The position numbers were made by a program, and so were the translations under genes. From Xanthobacteraceae bacterium 501b (lineage in GTDB: Bacteria; Pseudomonadota; Alphaproteobacteria; Rhizobiales; Xanthobacteraceae): a stretch of DNA of 64,000 bases. The notes below the pieces were generated by a model. That model saw nothing but the letters and a program-made list of their open reading frames with translations, was not told where the DNA came from and did not search any database. The stretch spans positions 3,720,001 through 3,784,000 of the forward strand of contig KB899087.1 in NCBI GenBank assembly GCA_000378025.1, read 5' to 3'. This document shows positions 1 to 8,059 of the stretch, in pieces (position 1 is the stretch's first letter; every line of letters starts with the position of its first letter).

Positions 1-1680
1 CTCGCCCAGCGTCTGCACCCAGAGCCGCCGGCGCGAGCCGCGCGAGGTCACGGGCAAGAGGTTCAGCAGCACCAGCGCCAGACCCATGCCGAACAGGGTC
101 GACAGCGCCGCGTTGAAGAACCCGGCCTCATCAGGCAGGAACACATTGCCGGTGCCGATCTCGGCGACGAAGAAGCCGCCGAAGGCGATGCCCGGCCAGG
201 CGAGCTGCGGCGTGCCCGCCATCAGCCCGGCCGGGAACAGCGCCAGCATCAAAAACAGCGCCAGCGCCTCGAAGCCCTCGATGCGCGGCAGCACCAGCAC
301 CATGGCGAGGAACGCCGCCGCCATGCCGAGCGCGGTCCACAGCAGGAAGGCGAAGCCGAGCGGCCCGGGCCGGTCCTGGTTGACCGAGAAGAACAGCAGC
401 ACGGCGAGGCCCGAGGCGGCGTTGAAACCGTCGGTCCACTCCGTGGCCGCCCAGAAGCCGCACATCAGCGCCAGGACCAGCCCGGCGCGCAGCCCGGCGA
501 GCCCCGCTTCCCGCCGCTGCTCGGGGGAAGGCCCCACCGGCTTCAGCGGCGCGCGGGCGAGGCCCCGCGCCGGGCGCAGGCTCGCCGCCTCGCTCACCAT
601 CACCATGGAGAGCCCGTGCAGCAAATCCCCCGCCCGCCGCAGGATCAGCACCCCATCCGCCAGCGGCACGAAGGGCACGCGCCCGGCCATCGCCTCCAGA
701 TCGGCCCGTGCGGTGTCGAGCGCGACCCGGGCGGCGAGAAGATCGGACCGCACCCGGCGCGGATCATGAAACGCCGAGGGATCGCCGGCGAGCCGCTCCA
801 GCCGCGCGGAGACGTCCGCCATCGCCGGGCGCAGCCGGTCCGCCACCACGCCCGCCCCTTCCACCTGGAAATCGTCGAGCCGCACATAGAGCCCGCGCGC
901 CACCGCCAGCACGCGCAGGAACTCGCGGGTCATGCGGCGCAGCCCCGCGTCGCTGGCGCGCATGTCAGGCGCCTCGAACACGGTGTAGGAGCGCAGCGCA
1001 TCGAACGTCACCACCCCCGCCACCATCTCCCGGCGCAGCGCCGCGAAGGTGGCGGGCGGCGTGCGCGGCTGAAGCGCCACCGCGCCATAATGGCAGAGCC
1101 GGCCGAACAGCGTCGCCAGCTGGCGGCGCAGCACGTCGCCGGCATAGACCGGAAACACCACCACGCTCACCGCCGTGATGCAGGCGATGCCGATGATGAT
1201 CTCCGCCGTGCGGTCAAAGGCGATGTGCCAGGCCCCGGTCGGCGCGAACGCCCCTTCCAGCCCCACCAGCAGCGCGGTGTAGCCGGCGAGCAGGAAGCTG
1301 TAGGCGGCATAGTTGCGCCGCTGCGCCGCCAGGGTGAAACACAGGCCGAGCCAGAGCGCGAGGGAGCCCACCAGCGGCAGCGGCGCCTGCGACCACAGGC
1401 CGAGAATCACCAGCCCCGCCGCCGCCCCGCCCAGCGTGCCGACGACGCGGTAGGCGCCCTTGGCCACGGCGGCGCCGGCGGTCGGCTGCGCCAGCAGATA
1501 GACGGTGAGCGCCGCCCATTGCGGGTCCTGCAGCTCCAGCCAATAGGCGGCGGCAAGCGCCATCACCGCAGCGGCAGCGGTGCGCAGGGAAAAGGCGACA
1601 TTGCGCCAGCCGAAATCGACCGGAACCGCCTTGCGAACGCTCTTCCAGAAGGTCGGGAAAGCGGTGCCGGCCGTGTTCAT
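1..1680 (-). CDS. FUSC-family inner-membrane transporter, C-terminus cut by window edge
   Basis: Probable inner-membrane efflux protein of the fusaric acid resistance / aromatic acid exporter (FUSC) family. The open frame runs off the left edge, so 560 codons are visible without a stop. The N-terminus carries the block DPQWAALTVYLLAQP followed by glycine/alanine-rich membrane helices up to about residue 180. A soluble middle part follows, and a second membrane block begins near residue 370 (hydrophobic stretches around LVLALMCGFWAATEW and FLAMVLVLPRIEGF). This two-block layout is usual for the family. The ATG follows dhaK on the same strand with a 96-base gap, so it may be the last gene of the dihydroxyacetone operon or stand alone. 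A role in exporting a toxic metabolite is only a guess; no substrate can be read from sequence. Confidence 0.8.
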   Translation of the reverse strand, partial: MNTAGTAFPTFWKSVRKAVPVDFGWRNVAFSLRTAAAAVMALAAAYWLELQDPQWAALTVYLLAQPTAGAAVAKGAYRVVGTLGGAAAGLVILGLWSQAPLPLVGSLALWLGLCFTLAAQRRNYAAYSFLLAGYTALLVGLEGAFAPTGAWHIAFDRTAEIIIGIACITAVSVVVFPVYAGDVLRRQLATLFGRLCHYGAVALQPRTPPATFAALRREMVAGVVTFDALRSYTVFEAPDMRASDAGLRRMTREFLRVLAVARGLYVRLDDFQVEGAGVVADRLRPAMADVSARLERLAGDPSAFHDPRRVRSDLLAARVALDTARADLEAMAGRVPFVPLADGVLILRRAGDLLHGLSMVMVSEAASLRPARGLARAPLKPVGPSPEQRREAGLAGLRAGLVLALMCGFWAATEWTDGFNAASGLAVLLFFSVNQDRPGPLGFAFLLWTALGMAAAFLAMVLVLPRIEGFEALALFLMLALFPAGLMAGTPQLAWPGIAFGGFFVAEIGTGNVFLPDEAGFFNAALSTLFGMGLALVLLNLLPVTSRGSRRRLWVQTLGE

Positions 1681-1776
1681 GGGGCTCCGTGGCGTCGGAA
1701 GAAAAAGCCGGGGCGCCCGGCGCGGGACCTTAGCAACAGCCCGCCCCGCCACGCAATGGCGCGCCCCGGCCGGCCC

Positions 1777-2766
1777 TCACCAGACCAGGGTCGGCGTCGC
1801 CACCGGCGCGCACCAGAGGGCGAACTCCTCCGGCGTCAGCAGGGCCAGCGTCACCGAGAGCCCCGCCATGTCGAGCGAGGTGACGAAGGTGCCGACCAGC
1901 GCCCGCGCCGGCACGATGCCGTGCGGACGCAGGAAGGCGCGGGTCAAATTGTGGGCGAGGTGCAGCTCGATCGGCGGGGTGCCGCCAAAGCCGTTGACGA
2001 TCAGCAGCGGGCAGGCCTCCGCCAGCGGCGAAAGCTGCGCCAGCACCGGCTCGCACAGCAGCCGCACAATCTCCTCCGGTCCGGCGCGCCCGGTGCGGTA
2101 GAGCCCGGGCTCGCCATGAATGCCGACGCCGATCTCCATCTCGTCCGGCCCCAGCGCGAAGGTCTCGCGGCCATTGTCGGGAAGGCTGACGCCGCGCAGG
2201 GCGACGCCCATGCTGCGCACCCGGCCGGAAAGCCCCTCGCCCAGCGCCTTCAGCCCGGCGAGGTCGTCACCCCGCTCCGCCGCCGCGCCGAGCAGCTTTT
2301 CCACCACCACCGTGCCGGCGACCCCGCGCCGCCCCCGGCTGCGGACGGAAGGGCCATAGGCGGCATCGTCCTCGACGATCACCGTTTCGATGCGGTGCCG
2401 GCCGGCGGCCATTTCCGCCGCCATCTCGAAGTTCATCACGTCGCCATCATAGTTCTTCACCACCAGCAGGCAGCCGGCACCGGTGTCGGTCTCGTCCATG
2501 GCGGCGAGGATCTGGTCGGGGGTCGGCGAGGTGAACACATGGCCGGTGCAGGCGGCATCCAGCATGCCGGCGCCGATGAAGCCGCAATGCAGCGGCTCAT
2601 GCCCGGCCCCGCCGCCTGAGATCACCGCCACCTTGCCGGGGGTGAGCCGGCGGCGGCGCACGAATTTGCCCTCAACGCCAAAGGCGACGAGGTCCTCATG
2701 CGCGGCGACGAAACCGGCGAGGCTCTGCGCCGCCGCCGTATCGGCGGCGTGGAGGAACCGCGTCAT
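1777..2766 (-). CDS. dhaK: Dihydroxyacetone kinase subunit DhaK (PTS-dependent type)
   Basis: Substrate-binding subunit that forms a covalent hemiaminal with dihydroxyacetone and receives phosphate from DhaL-ADP. The 329 residues match a stand-alone DhaK. The glycine-rich motif GGGAGHEP lies at 51-58, and the substrate-binding histidine is His217 in GVGIHGEP, at the position of E. coli DhaK His218. No DhaL domain is attached, unlike the fused kinase in the same operon. It is the last dha gene, 108 bases after the HTH-like gene. DhaK-family proteins may instead use tetruloses such as erythrulose, so the exact ketose is not certain. The presence of DhaL and a complete phosphotransfer chain upstream makes dihydroxyacetone the most likely substrate. 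Confidence 0.9.
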   Translation of the reverse strand: MTRFLHAADTAAAQSLAGFVAAHEDLVAFGVEGKFVRRRRLTPGKVAVISGGGAGHEPLHCGFIGAGMLDAACTGHVFTSPTPDQILAAMDETDTGAGCLLVVKNYDGDVMNFEMAAEMAAGRHRIETVIVEDDAAYGPSVRSRGRRGVAGTVVVEKLLGAAAERGDDLAGLKALGEGLSGRVRSMGVALRGVSLPDNGRETFALGPDEMEIGVGIHGEPGLYRTGRAGPEEIVRLLCEPVLAQLSPLAEACPLLIVNGFGGTPPIELHLAHNLTRAFLRPHGIVPARALVGTFVTSLDMAGLSVTLALLTPEEFALWCAPVATPTLVW

Positions 2767-2874
2767 CCGATGGCCCCCGAACGCGCCCTCTTCCGCGCCA
2801 TACGCCGCCCCCTCTGCCGCACCCGCTCAGCCCCGCCGGCCGGGAGTGGGCGCGCCGCTGTTCCTCGCGTGCAT

Positions 2875-3285
2875 TCAATCGCCTCCATTCACCAGCGCCG
2901 CCATCTTAGCCACGAAGTCGGCGAGGGCATCGTCAAAGCTGCGGTTCTTCTTCTCGTCGCCGAAATCCGGCACCATCAGCGCCAGGGTCCGCATCGCCGC
3001 GCCGCCGCCGACCTCGGGCAGCCGGCCTGGATGGGCGGCCTCATAGGCGGCGAGAAAGCGCTCCTGCTCGGCCGGGCTGAAATGGCACACCCGCAAAATG
3101 GTCGGCAGATGCCGGGCCGGCAGCGGCGTGTCGTAGCTCGGGCTTGTGACCTGGGTCACGAAGCTGCGGTGCTTGCCCAAAGCCGCCGCCAGCCGCTGGC
3201 GCGTGCCGGAAGGCCGGTTGTCGAGAATGCCGGCGAGCAGGGTTTTATAGGCGATCACCGCCTCGTCACTGGTCTCGCGCGCCAT
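2875..3285 (-). CDS. Small HTH-like protein of unknown function in the dha phosphotransferase operon
   Basis: A 136-residue soluble protein I cannot name. Residues of about 28-70 (TRQRLAAALGKHRSFVTQV and onward to the AEQERFLAAYEAAHP helix) look like a lambda-repressor/Xre-type helix-turn-helix. The C-terminal third ends in a conserved-looking RSFDDALADFVAKMAALV helix. The start chosen is the ATG (MARETSDE), two bases past the stop of the enzyme I gene; the open frame continues upstream but only as a shadow inside enzyme I. Its position between enzyme I and dhaK, all closely packed, suggests it regulates or modulates the dihydroxyacetone phosphotransferase. DNA binding is inferred from fold resemblance only. 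Confidence 0.75.
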   Translation of the reverse strand: MARETSDEAVIAYKTLLAGILDNRPSGTRQRLAAALGKHRSFVTQVTSPSYDTPLPARHLPTILRVCHFSPAEQERFLAAYEAAHPGRLPEVGGGAAMRTLALMVPDFGDEKKNRSFDDALADFVAKMAALVNGGD

Positions 3286-3287
3286 GC

Positions 3288-5012
3288 CTAGGCCTGCCCC
3301 GTCGCAGGATCGGGAAAGCCGGTGCCCCGCGCCGGCGGCGGGACAGTTGCGGCCAGCGCCGCGCGCAGGGCGGGAAGCCGCCTCGGGGCGACGGAAAGCC
3401 CGTGCAGGCCGAGCGCGCGCAGGCGTCCGGCCGCCGCCGGTTCGGCGGCGAGATCGCCGCACAGCGACACCGGGCGGCCGAGCGCGCGGGCGGCGGTGCA
3501 GATCTGGTCCAGCAGCCGGAACAACGCCGTCTCCGCTCCCGCATAGAGCGGCGCCACGGCAGGATTGTCGCGCGCCGCCGCTGCGAGATACTGCATCAAA
3601 TCGTTGCTGCCCACGGAAAAGAAGGCGGCCTGCCCGAACAGGTCGAGTGTCAGCGCGGCCGCCGGCACCTCCACCATGATGCCGAGCGGCGGGCGCCGGC
3701 CCTCGATTGCCTGTCGCGCCAGCCGCGCCGCCTCCTCGTCGAACAGCGCCGCCATCGCCGCCAGTTCCGCCGGCAGCGTCACCATCGGCAGCAGCACGCT
3801 GACCGGGCCCTGCGCCGCCGCGCGGATCAGCGCCCTCGCCTGGATGCGGGCGAGATCGGGATGGGCGAGCAGAAAGCGCACCCCGCGCAGGCCGAGCATG
3901 CCGGCCGGGTCGCCCTCGGTGAGGCCCGCCAGCGCCTTGTCGCCGCCGAGATCGAACATGCGCAGCGTCACCGGCTTGCCGGCGAGCGCCTCGAGGAGGC
4001 GGCGGTAGACCGCCAGATGCCGCTCCTCGCTCAGCGCCTCGGCCGCGCTGGTGAGCATGAACTCGGTCCGCACCAGCCCGACCCCGTCCACCTCGGCCGG
4101 ATCGAGCGTGTCGAGATCGGCCAGCGTATCGAGATTGGCGAGCAGCAGGGGCGTTTCGCCCCCGCCGGCAGCAGCGGAGAACGGCGCCGCGCCGGCGGCG
4201 GCGTGCGGAGCGGGGGCAAGGGGGGCTTGGCGAGGGAGCGCCGCCGCCGGGCCCGCCTCGGCAAGAAGCCGTGCCTCGGGCAGAAGCCGCGCCTCGGGGT
4301 TAAGGCGGGCCAGCCCCTGCGTGCCGTCCACCAGCAGCGTCTCGCCCGTCTCGCCCGGCAGCGCCCCGAGGCCGACCACCATCGGCACGCCGCGCGCCCG
4401 CGCCAGCAGCGCGACATGGCTTGCCGTGCTGCCGGCGCCAAGCGCGATGGCGCCGCCGCTCGACCAGTCATGGGCGAGAAAGACGCTCGGCGGCATGTCG
4501 CGCCCGACATAGACCGCGCCGGGCGGAAAGTCGGCACGAATGCGCCCGGCCAGCGCGTCGAGCACCCGGTGCTGCAGGTCCATCAGGTCGACCGCGCGCA
4601 GGGCGAAGGGATCGACCTCGGACCCATCGTCCTGATTGGCCTCACTGCACTGACTGGCGCTCTCACTGCACTGACTGGCCATCGCGTCGATCTGATCGTT
4701 CAGCGCCGCGGCGAAGGCCAGCGCCGCCCCCTCGCCCCGGTCGATACGGGCCAGGGCCGGGGCGAGAAGCTCGCCATCAAGCAGCAGCTCGATCTGGAAA
4801 TCGAGGATGCCGGCGCTCTCCGCATCGGCACCGGCCGAGAGCTGGCGCAGCTCGTAAACCGCTCTGTTCACAGCATTGTTCAGCGCCGCACGGGCCTCGG
4901 CCCCGCTGCCGGAAAGGCCGGACGGCGCCGGCGGCTCGCCCGCCCGGTGCACCGGGCCGACCGCCCGGCCGGGCGAGGCGGGATGACCGCGAAACTCACG
5001 CGGGGCGGCCAT
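3288..5012 (-). CDS. PTS enzyme I-like phosphoenolpyruvate-protein phosphotransferase, dihydroxyacetone-specific
   Basis: Autophosphorylates from PEP and passes phosphate to the HPr encoded just upstream. It corresponds to the third domain of E. coli DhaM but is a full-length enzyme I of 574 residues. His199 in STASHVALLAR is the phosphohistidine; the arginine in GLVRTEFML, the block SVGSNDLMQYLAAA and the cysteine in VSLCGDLA mark a complete PEP-binding barrel. The start overlaps the end of the HPr gene by 17 bases, suggesting translational coupling. Two tandem-repeat insertions are visible: a seven-residue repeat at about 112-126 and a six-residue repeat at about 239-254 in an alanine/proline-rich linker before the barrel. 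Both sit outside catalytic motifs, so activity is expected to be kept. Confidence 0.88.
   Translation of the reverse strand: MAAPREFRGHPASPGRAVGPVHRAGEPPAPSGLSGSGAEARAALNNAVNRAVYELRQLSAGADAESAGILDFQIELLLDGELLAPALARIDRGEGAALAFAAALNDQIDAMASQCSESASQCSEANQDDGSEVDPFALRAVDLMDLQHRVLDALAGRIRADFPPGAVYVGRDMPPSVFLAHDWSSGGAIALGAGSTASHVALLARARGVPMVVGLGALPGETGETLLVDGTQGLARLNPEARLLPEARLLAEAGPAAALPRQAPLAPAPHAAAGAAPFSAAAGGGETPLLLANLDTLADLDTLDPAEVDGVGLVRTEFMLTSAAEALSEERHLAVYRRLLEALAGKPVTLRMFDLGGDKALAGLTEGDPAGMLGLRGVRFLLAHPDLARIQARALIRAAAQGPVSVLLPMVTLPAELAAMAALFDEEAARLARQAIEGRRPPLGIMVEVPAAALTLDLFGQAAFFSVGSNDLMQYLAAAARDNPAVAPLYAGAETALFRLLDQICTAARALGRPVSLCGDLAAEPAAAGRLRALGLHGLSVAPRRLPALRAALAATVPPPARGTGFPDPATGQA
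4255..4308 (-). repeat. Three 18-base tandem units in the enzyme I linker
   Basis: Three imperfect 18-base units (GCCTCGGCAAGAAGCCGT type on the + strand) run head to tail. They encode the repeated hexapeptide around EARLLPEARLLAEA. The unit is a multiple of three, so copy changes keep the frame. It lies in the linker between the phosphohistidine domain and the PEP-binding barrel. Confidence 0.8.
4641..4680 (-). repeat. Two-copy 21-base tandem repeat in enzyme I helical domain
   Basis: CTCACTGCACTGACTGGC occurs twice with a 21-base period (4641-4658 and 4662-4679). It encodes SQCSESASQCSE at about residues 113-124 of enzyme I, in the helical HPr-binding region. The two 18-base copies are identical, which points to a recent duplication. 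Confidence 0.85.
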
Positions 5013-5346
5013 CGGCCCGCCCCGGCTTGCGATCCTCGTCGAAATTGCGCCGCACCAGCCCGCTCAGCGCCGCGACCGCCTCCTCCGCCCGCGCGCCCTC
5101 AGCGCGAATTCTCATTTTAGTTCCGCGTCTTATGCGGGCGCCGATGATCTTGACGATGCTCTTTCCGTTCAGCCAGTCGCCCGATCCATCCACCGCCACC
5201 TCGACAGTGCAGGGGAAGGATTTGGCCAGGCGGGTGAAGGCGACCGAGGGCCGCGCATGCAGCCCAACCCCATGCGTAACCTCAACTTCCGCCTGGCAAC
5301 GAGGGGCGGAAGGCCGCCCGAGGAGGGGAGCGGGCTCGGCCATCAC
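4996..5346 (-). CDS. HPr-like phosphocarrier protein of the dihydroxyacetone PTS
   Basis: Small phosphocarrier that moves phosphate from enzyme I to the IIA protein. Its 116 residues are longer than the usual 85-90 because of an N-terminal extension of about 15 residues and a polar C-terminal tail. The active histidine is His30 in GVGLHARPS. Ser63 in LNGKSIVKII aligns with the regulatory Ser46 region of classical HPr. It equals the middle domain of E. coli DhaM, here encoded as its own gene. The ATG overlaps the stop of the IIA gene by four bases and the stop overlaps the enzyme I start by 17 bases, so the three are likely made together. The exact start is uncertain because adjacent ATG codons begin the frame. 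Confidence 0.88.
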   Translation of the reverse strand: MMAEPAPLLGRPSAPRCQAEVEVTHGVGLHARPSVAFTRLAKSFPCTVEVAVDGSGDWLNGKSIVKIIGARIRRGTKMRIRAEGARAEEAVAALSGLVRRNFDEDRKPGRADGRPA

Positions 5347-5744
5347 GCGGACAACTCTTCCGCCGTCGCCACCACCCGCGCCAATGGGGAGCCGCCGGAA
5401 GCCTCCGCCGCCGCGACCACCGCGCCCTCCACCAGCGGCGCGTTGCAGATGGCGACCTTGGCCGCCCGCGCCGGCCCAAGCATCTCCACCGCCATCTCGC
5501 TATTGGTTTCCGCCCCGCCGAGATCGACGAAAATGGCGACGCCGGCCTCGGACCACGCCGCCTCGATCGCTACCGAAATACCGACGACATGGGTGCCCAA
5601 CCCACCCTCGACATTGCCGCCGGTCCAGGCGAGCGGCACGCAATCGCCCACCATCTGGCGCACCATATCGGCGGCGCCCTGCGCCACCAGCGGCGAGTGC
5701 GAGACGATCACGATCCCCACATTGGCGATGCGCGCGGGCGTCAT
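5343..5744 (-). CDS. dhaM: Mannose-type EIIA protein, DhaM N-terminal domain equivalent
   Basis: Transfers phosphate from HPr to ADP bound on DhaL, completing the PEP-dependent phosphorylation of dihydroxyacetone. The 133 residues match a lone IIA domain. His16 in IVIVSHSPLV is the phosphorylation site, and VDLGGAETNSEMA is the characteristic second loop of DhaM IIA domains. In E. coli this domain is fused to HPr and enzyme I domains; here the three are separate overlapping genes. The start overlaps the dhaL stop by four bases. Confidence 0.9.
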   Translation of the reverse strand: MTPARIANVGIVIVSHSPLVAQGAADMVRQMVGDCVPLAWTGGNVEGGLGTHVVGISVAIEAAWSEAGVAIFVDLGGAETNSEMAVEMLGPARAAKVAICNAPLVEGAVVAAAEASGGSPLARVVATAEELSA

Positions 5745-6355
5745 GAGGGGGCATTCTCCTTGAAATACAGACAGATAGTCGTCGTGAGCAGCGCGCAGCT
5801 CGACGCGCCGGGGTCTTCATGGCCGATCGAGCGTGCGCCGAGATAGGACGCCCGGCCACGCCGCGCCAGCATCATTTCAGTCGCCTGCGCGGCATTACGG
5901 GCGCATTCGGCAATGCGCAGCGGCGCCGCATGTCCCGCGATCTCCGCCTGCACGGGGTAGAGCACATCCAGCAGCGTCTTGTCGCCCGGCCCGGAACGGC
6001 CCCGCCGCGCCACCGCCGCCACCGCCTGGGCGAGAATGGCGGCGAAATCGGTCGCGTCGTCACCCGTCGCCAGGCCGCGCCCGAGCTCCATCAGCAGCGT
6101 GCCATAGAGCGGCCCGGCGGCGCCGCCGATGCTCATGACCAGCACCAGCCCGATGCGCTCCAGCGCCGCCGGCAGCGGCAGGGCGGAAATGGCGTCGCGC
6201 TCGCGATGCACCGCCTCCAGCCCGCGCCGCATATTGGCGCCGTGGTCGCCATCGCCAATGGCGCTGTCGAGCCGGCCGAGACGCTCGCAATGCTGCTCGA
6301 TCTGCTCACGGCACAGGCCGATGAGGGCCGTGACATCGGCGGCATCAAGCGTCAT
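5741..6355 (-). CDS. dhaL: Dihydroxyacetone kinase subunit DhaL (ADP-binding)
   Basis: Holds ADP as a permanent cofactor, is rephosphorylated by the IIA protein and passes phosphate to DhaK-bound dihydroxyacetone. The 204 residues are the normal DhaL length. The aspartates in LDSAIGDGDHGANM (Asp30, Asp35, Asp37) match the magnesium-binding aspartates of E. coli DhaL. The gene begins five bases after the fused kinase ends and overlaps the IIA gene by four bases. Because the upstream kinase carries its own DhaL domain, this subunit is probably dedicated to the separate DhaK at the far end of the operon. Confidence 0.92.
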   Translation of the reverse strand: MTLDAADVTALIGLCREQIEQHCERLGRLDSAIGDGDHGANMRRGLEAVHRERDAISALPLPAALERIGLVLVMSIGGAAGPLYGTLLMELGRGLATGDDATDFAAILAQAVAAVARRGRSGPGDKTLLDVLYPVQAEIAGHAAPLRIAECARNAAQATEMMLARRGRASYLGARSIGHEDPGASSCALLTTTICLYFKENAPS

Positions 6356-6360
6356 CGGCC

Positions 6361-7995
6361 TCAGCCCCGCTCCACCAGCGCCGCGAACACCTTGGCCACA
6401 GCCACGGCGCCGGGATCGGGCGAACCCTCCAGATCACGCGCGGCGACATAGGCCGCCCGCCCGGCCCGCGCCTGCACCATAGCCTTGGTCGCTTCGGCCC
6501 CTGAGGCGGCAGCGGCTGCGGCAGCCCTGAGATCACCGGCGGCAAGCGCCCTGAGGGCGGGATCGAGCGCATCGATCATGGTGCGGTCGCCCAGCGCGGC
6601 GCCGCCATAGAACACCATCCGTTCTAGGCCGGCGAGCAGGGCCTCGGGCAGCGCCTCCCCCGATGCGCGCGCCTGCGCGGCGGCAGTGAAGAAGATGGAG
6701 AGCAGCACCCCGCTCGACCCGCCCATGGCGGTACCGAGTTCGGCGCCGATGGCCTTGAGCGTAGCGGCAGGATCGGTCAAAGGCAGGCCGGAGAGACGGG
6801 CTTCGACGGCGCGGGCGCCGGTCGCGACAGTCGACCCCGTGTCCCCATCGCCAGCGCGGGCGTCGAGCCGGTTGAGTTCCTCCTCCAGCCCGATCAGTGC
6901 CGCGCAGGCGGTGCGGATGAGCGCTTCCGCCGCTGCGTCGGTGCTGGCGGGGGATGCCTCGTCGCGCGGCGCGGAAGGCGCGGCCCGGACCTCGACCCGG
7001 CCGGGTGCGACCGCCGGGCGCCAGGCCAGCGGCTCGGCCGGGGCGGTCAGCGCCGCTTCGCGCGCGGCGTCGAGCCGGAGATAGGACAGCGAAAAGCCGT
7101 TCATGTTCAGCGCCGTCATCAGCGCCGCCGGGCCGATGACCAGCTTCACCCCGCGCCCGAGTTCCGACCCCAGCAGCGCCTCGGCGATCAGGCTCATCTC
7201 CAGAGGCGGCACGGCGCCGAGATTGTTGATCAGCAGCGCGTAGTCGGCAGCGGGGTCGAGCCGGGTGGCGAGGCGCTCGCTCATCAGCGCGACGATCGCA
7301 CCGGCCGGCTGCAGCGGGATGCGCTCCACCCCCGGCTCGCCATGGATGCCGAGGCCCAGTTCACCCTCTTCTGCGCCGAGCCGCGCCTCGAAGGGCTGGC
7401 CGGGGATGGAGCAGGAGGACAGCGACACGCCGAGCGAGGCGATGTCGGCCGCCGCAGCCCGTGCCGCCTCGGCGACGGCGGCGAGGTCCGCGCCTGCCTC
7501 GGCGAGATGGCCGGCGATCTTGTGCACGAACAGTGTACCGGCGACGCCGCGCGGCTGGGGAATGTCGGGCAGCGCGATGTCGTCGGCGACGATCGCCATC
7601 TCGATCCGATAACCCTCGGCACGGGCGCGCTCGGCGGCGAGGCCGAAATTCAGCCGGTCGCCGGTGTAGTTCTTCACCACCAGCAGGCAGCCGGGCTCGC
7701 CCGTCACGGCGCGGATGGCGGTGAGCACCGCCTCGACACTGGGCGAAGCGAAAATTTCGCCGGAGACGGCGGCGGTCAGCAGTCCCTTGCCGACGAAGCC
7801 GGCATGCGAGGGCTCGTGCCCGGCGCCGCCGCCGGAGACGACGGCGACCTTGGACTTGTCCCAGTCGGCGCGCAGCACAACCTTGATGTCGGGATAGGTG
7901 TCGAGCCGCGCCAGCCGGCCGGGCGGCGTCGTTCGCAGGAGACCGTCCAGCGCCTCGGTAACGATGCTGTCTCGCCGGTTGAAGAAATGTTTCAT
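6361..7995 (-). CDS. Fused dihydroxyacetone kinase (DhaK-DhaL, ATP-dependent type)
   Basis: A single-chain DAK-type kinase of 544 residues. The N-terminal DhaK domain carries GGGAGHEP near residue 55 and substrate-binding His218 in GLGIHGEP; the C-terminal DhaL domain, from about residue 355, has AGDGDTGSTV for magnesium-ATP binding. Fused enzymes of this kind use ATP directly rather than PEP. The start chosen is the ATG of MKHFFNRR; ten in-frame upstream codons exist but look non-coding. It follows the importer ATPase gene by 64 bases. Having this enzyme beside a complete PEP-dependent set is unusual and may reflect two substrates (for example dihydroxyacetone and a tetrulose) or two energy sources. 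Confidence 0.9.
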   Translation of the reverse strand: MKHFFNRRDSIVTEALDGLLRTTPPGRLARLDTYPDIKVVLRADWDKSKVAVVSGGGAGHEPSHAGFVGKGLLTAAVSGEIFASPSVEAVLTAIRAVTGEPGCLLVVKNYTGDRLNFGLAAERARAEGYRIEMAIVADDIALPDIPQPRGVAGTLFVHKIAGHLAEAGADLAAVAEAARAAAADIASLGVSLSSCSIPGQPFEARLGAEEGELGLGIHGEPGVERIPLQPAGAIVALMSERLATRLDPAADYALLINNLGAVPPLEMSLIAEALLGSELGRGVKLVIGPAALMTALNMNGFSLSYLRLDAAREAALTAPAEPLAWRPAVAPGRVEVRAAPSAPRDEASPASTDAAAEALIRTACAALIGLEEELNRLDARAGDGDTGSTVATGARAVEARLSGLPLTDPAATLKAIGAELGTAMGGSSGVLLSIFFTAAAQARASGEALPEALLAGLERMVFYGGAALGDRTMIDALDPALRALAAGDLRAAAAAAASGAEATKAMVQARAGRAAYVAARDLEGSPDPGAVAVAKVFAALVERG

Positions 7996-8059
7996 GGCTG
8001 CCTTCCCATCCGTTCGACGCGACATCAGGCGCGTGACCGTTCGTCCTCACGCGTGTCCG

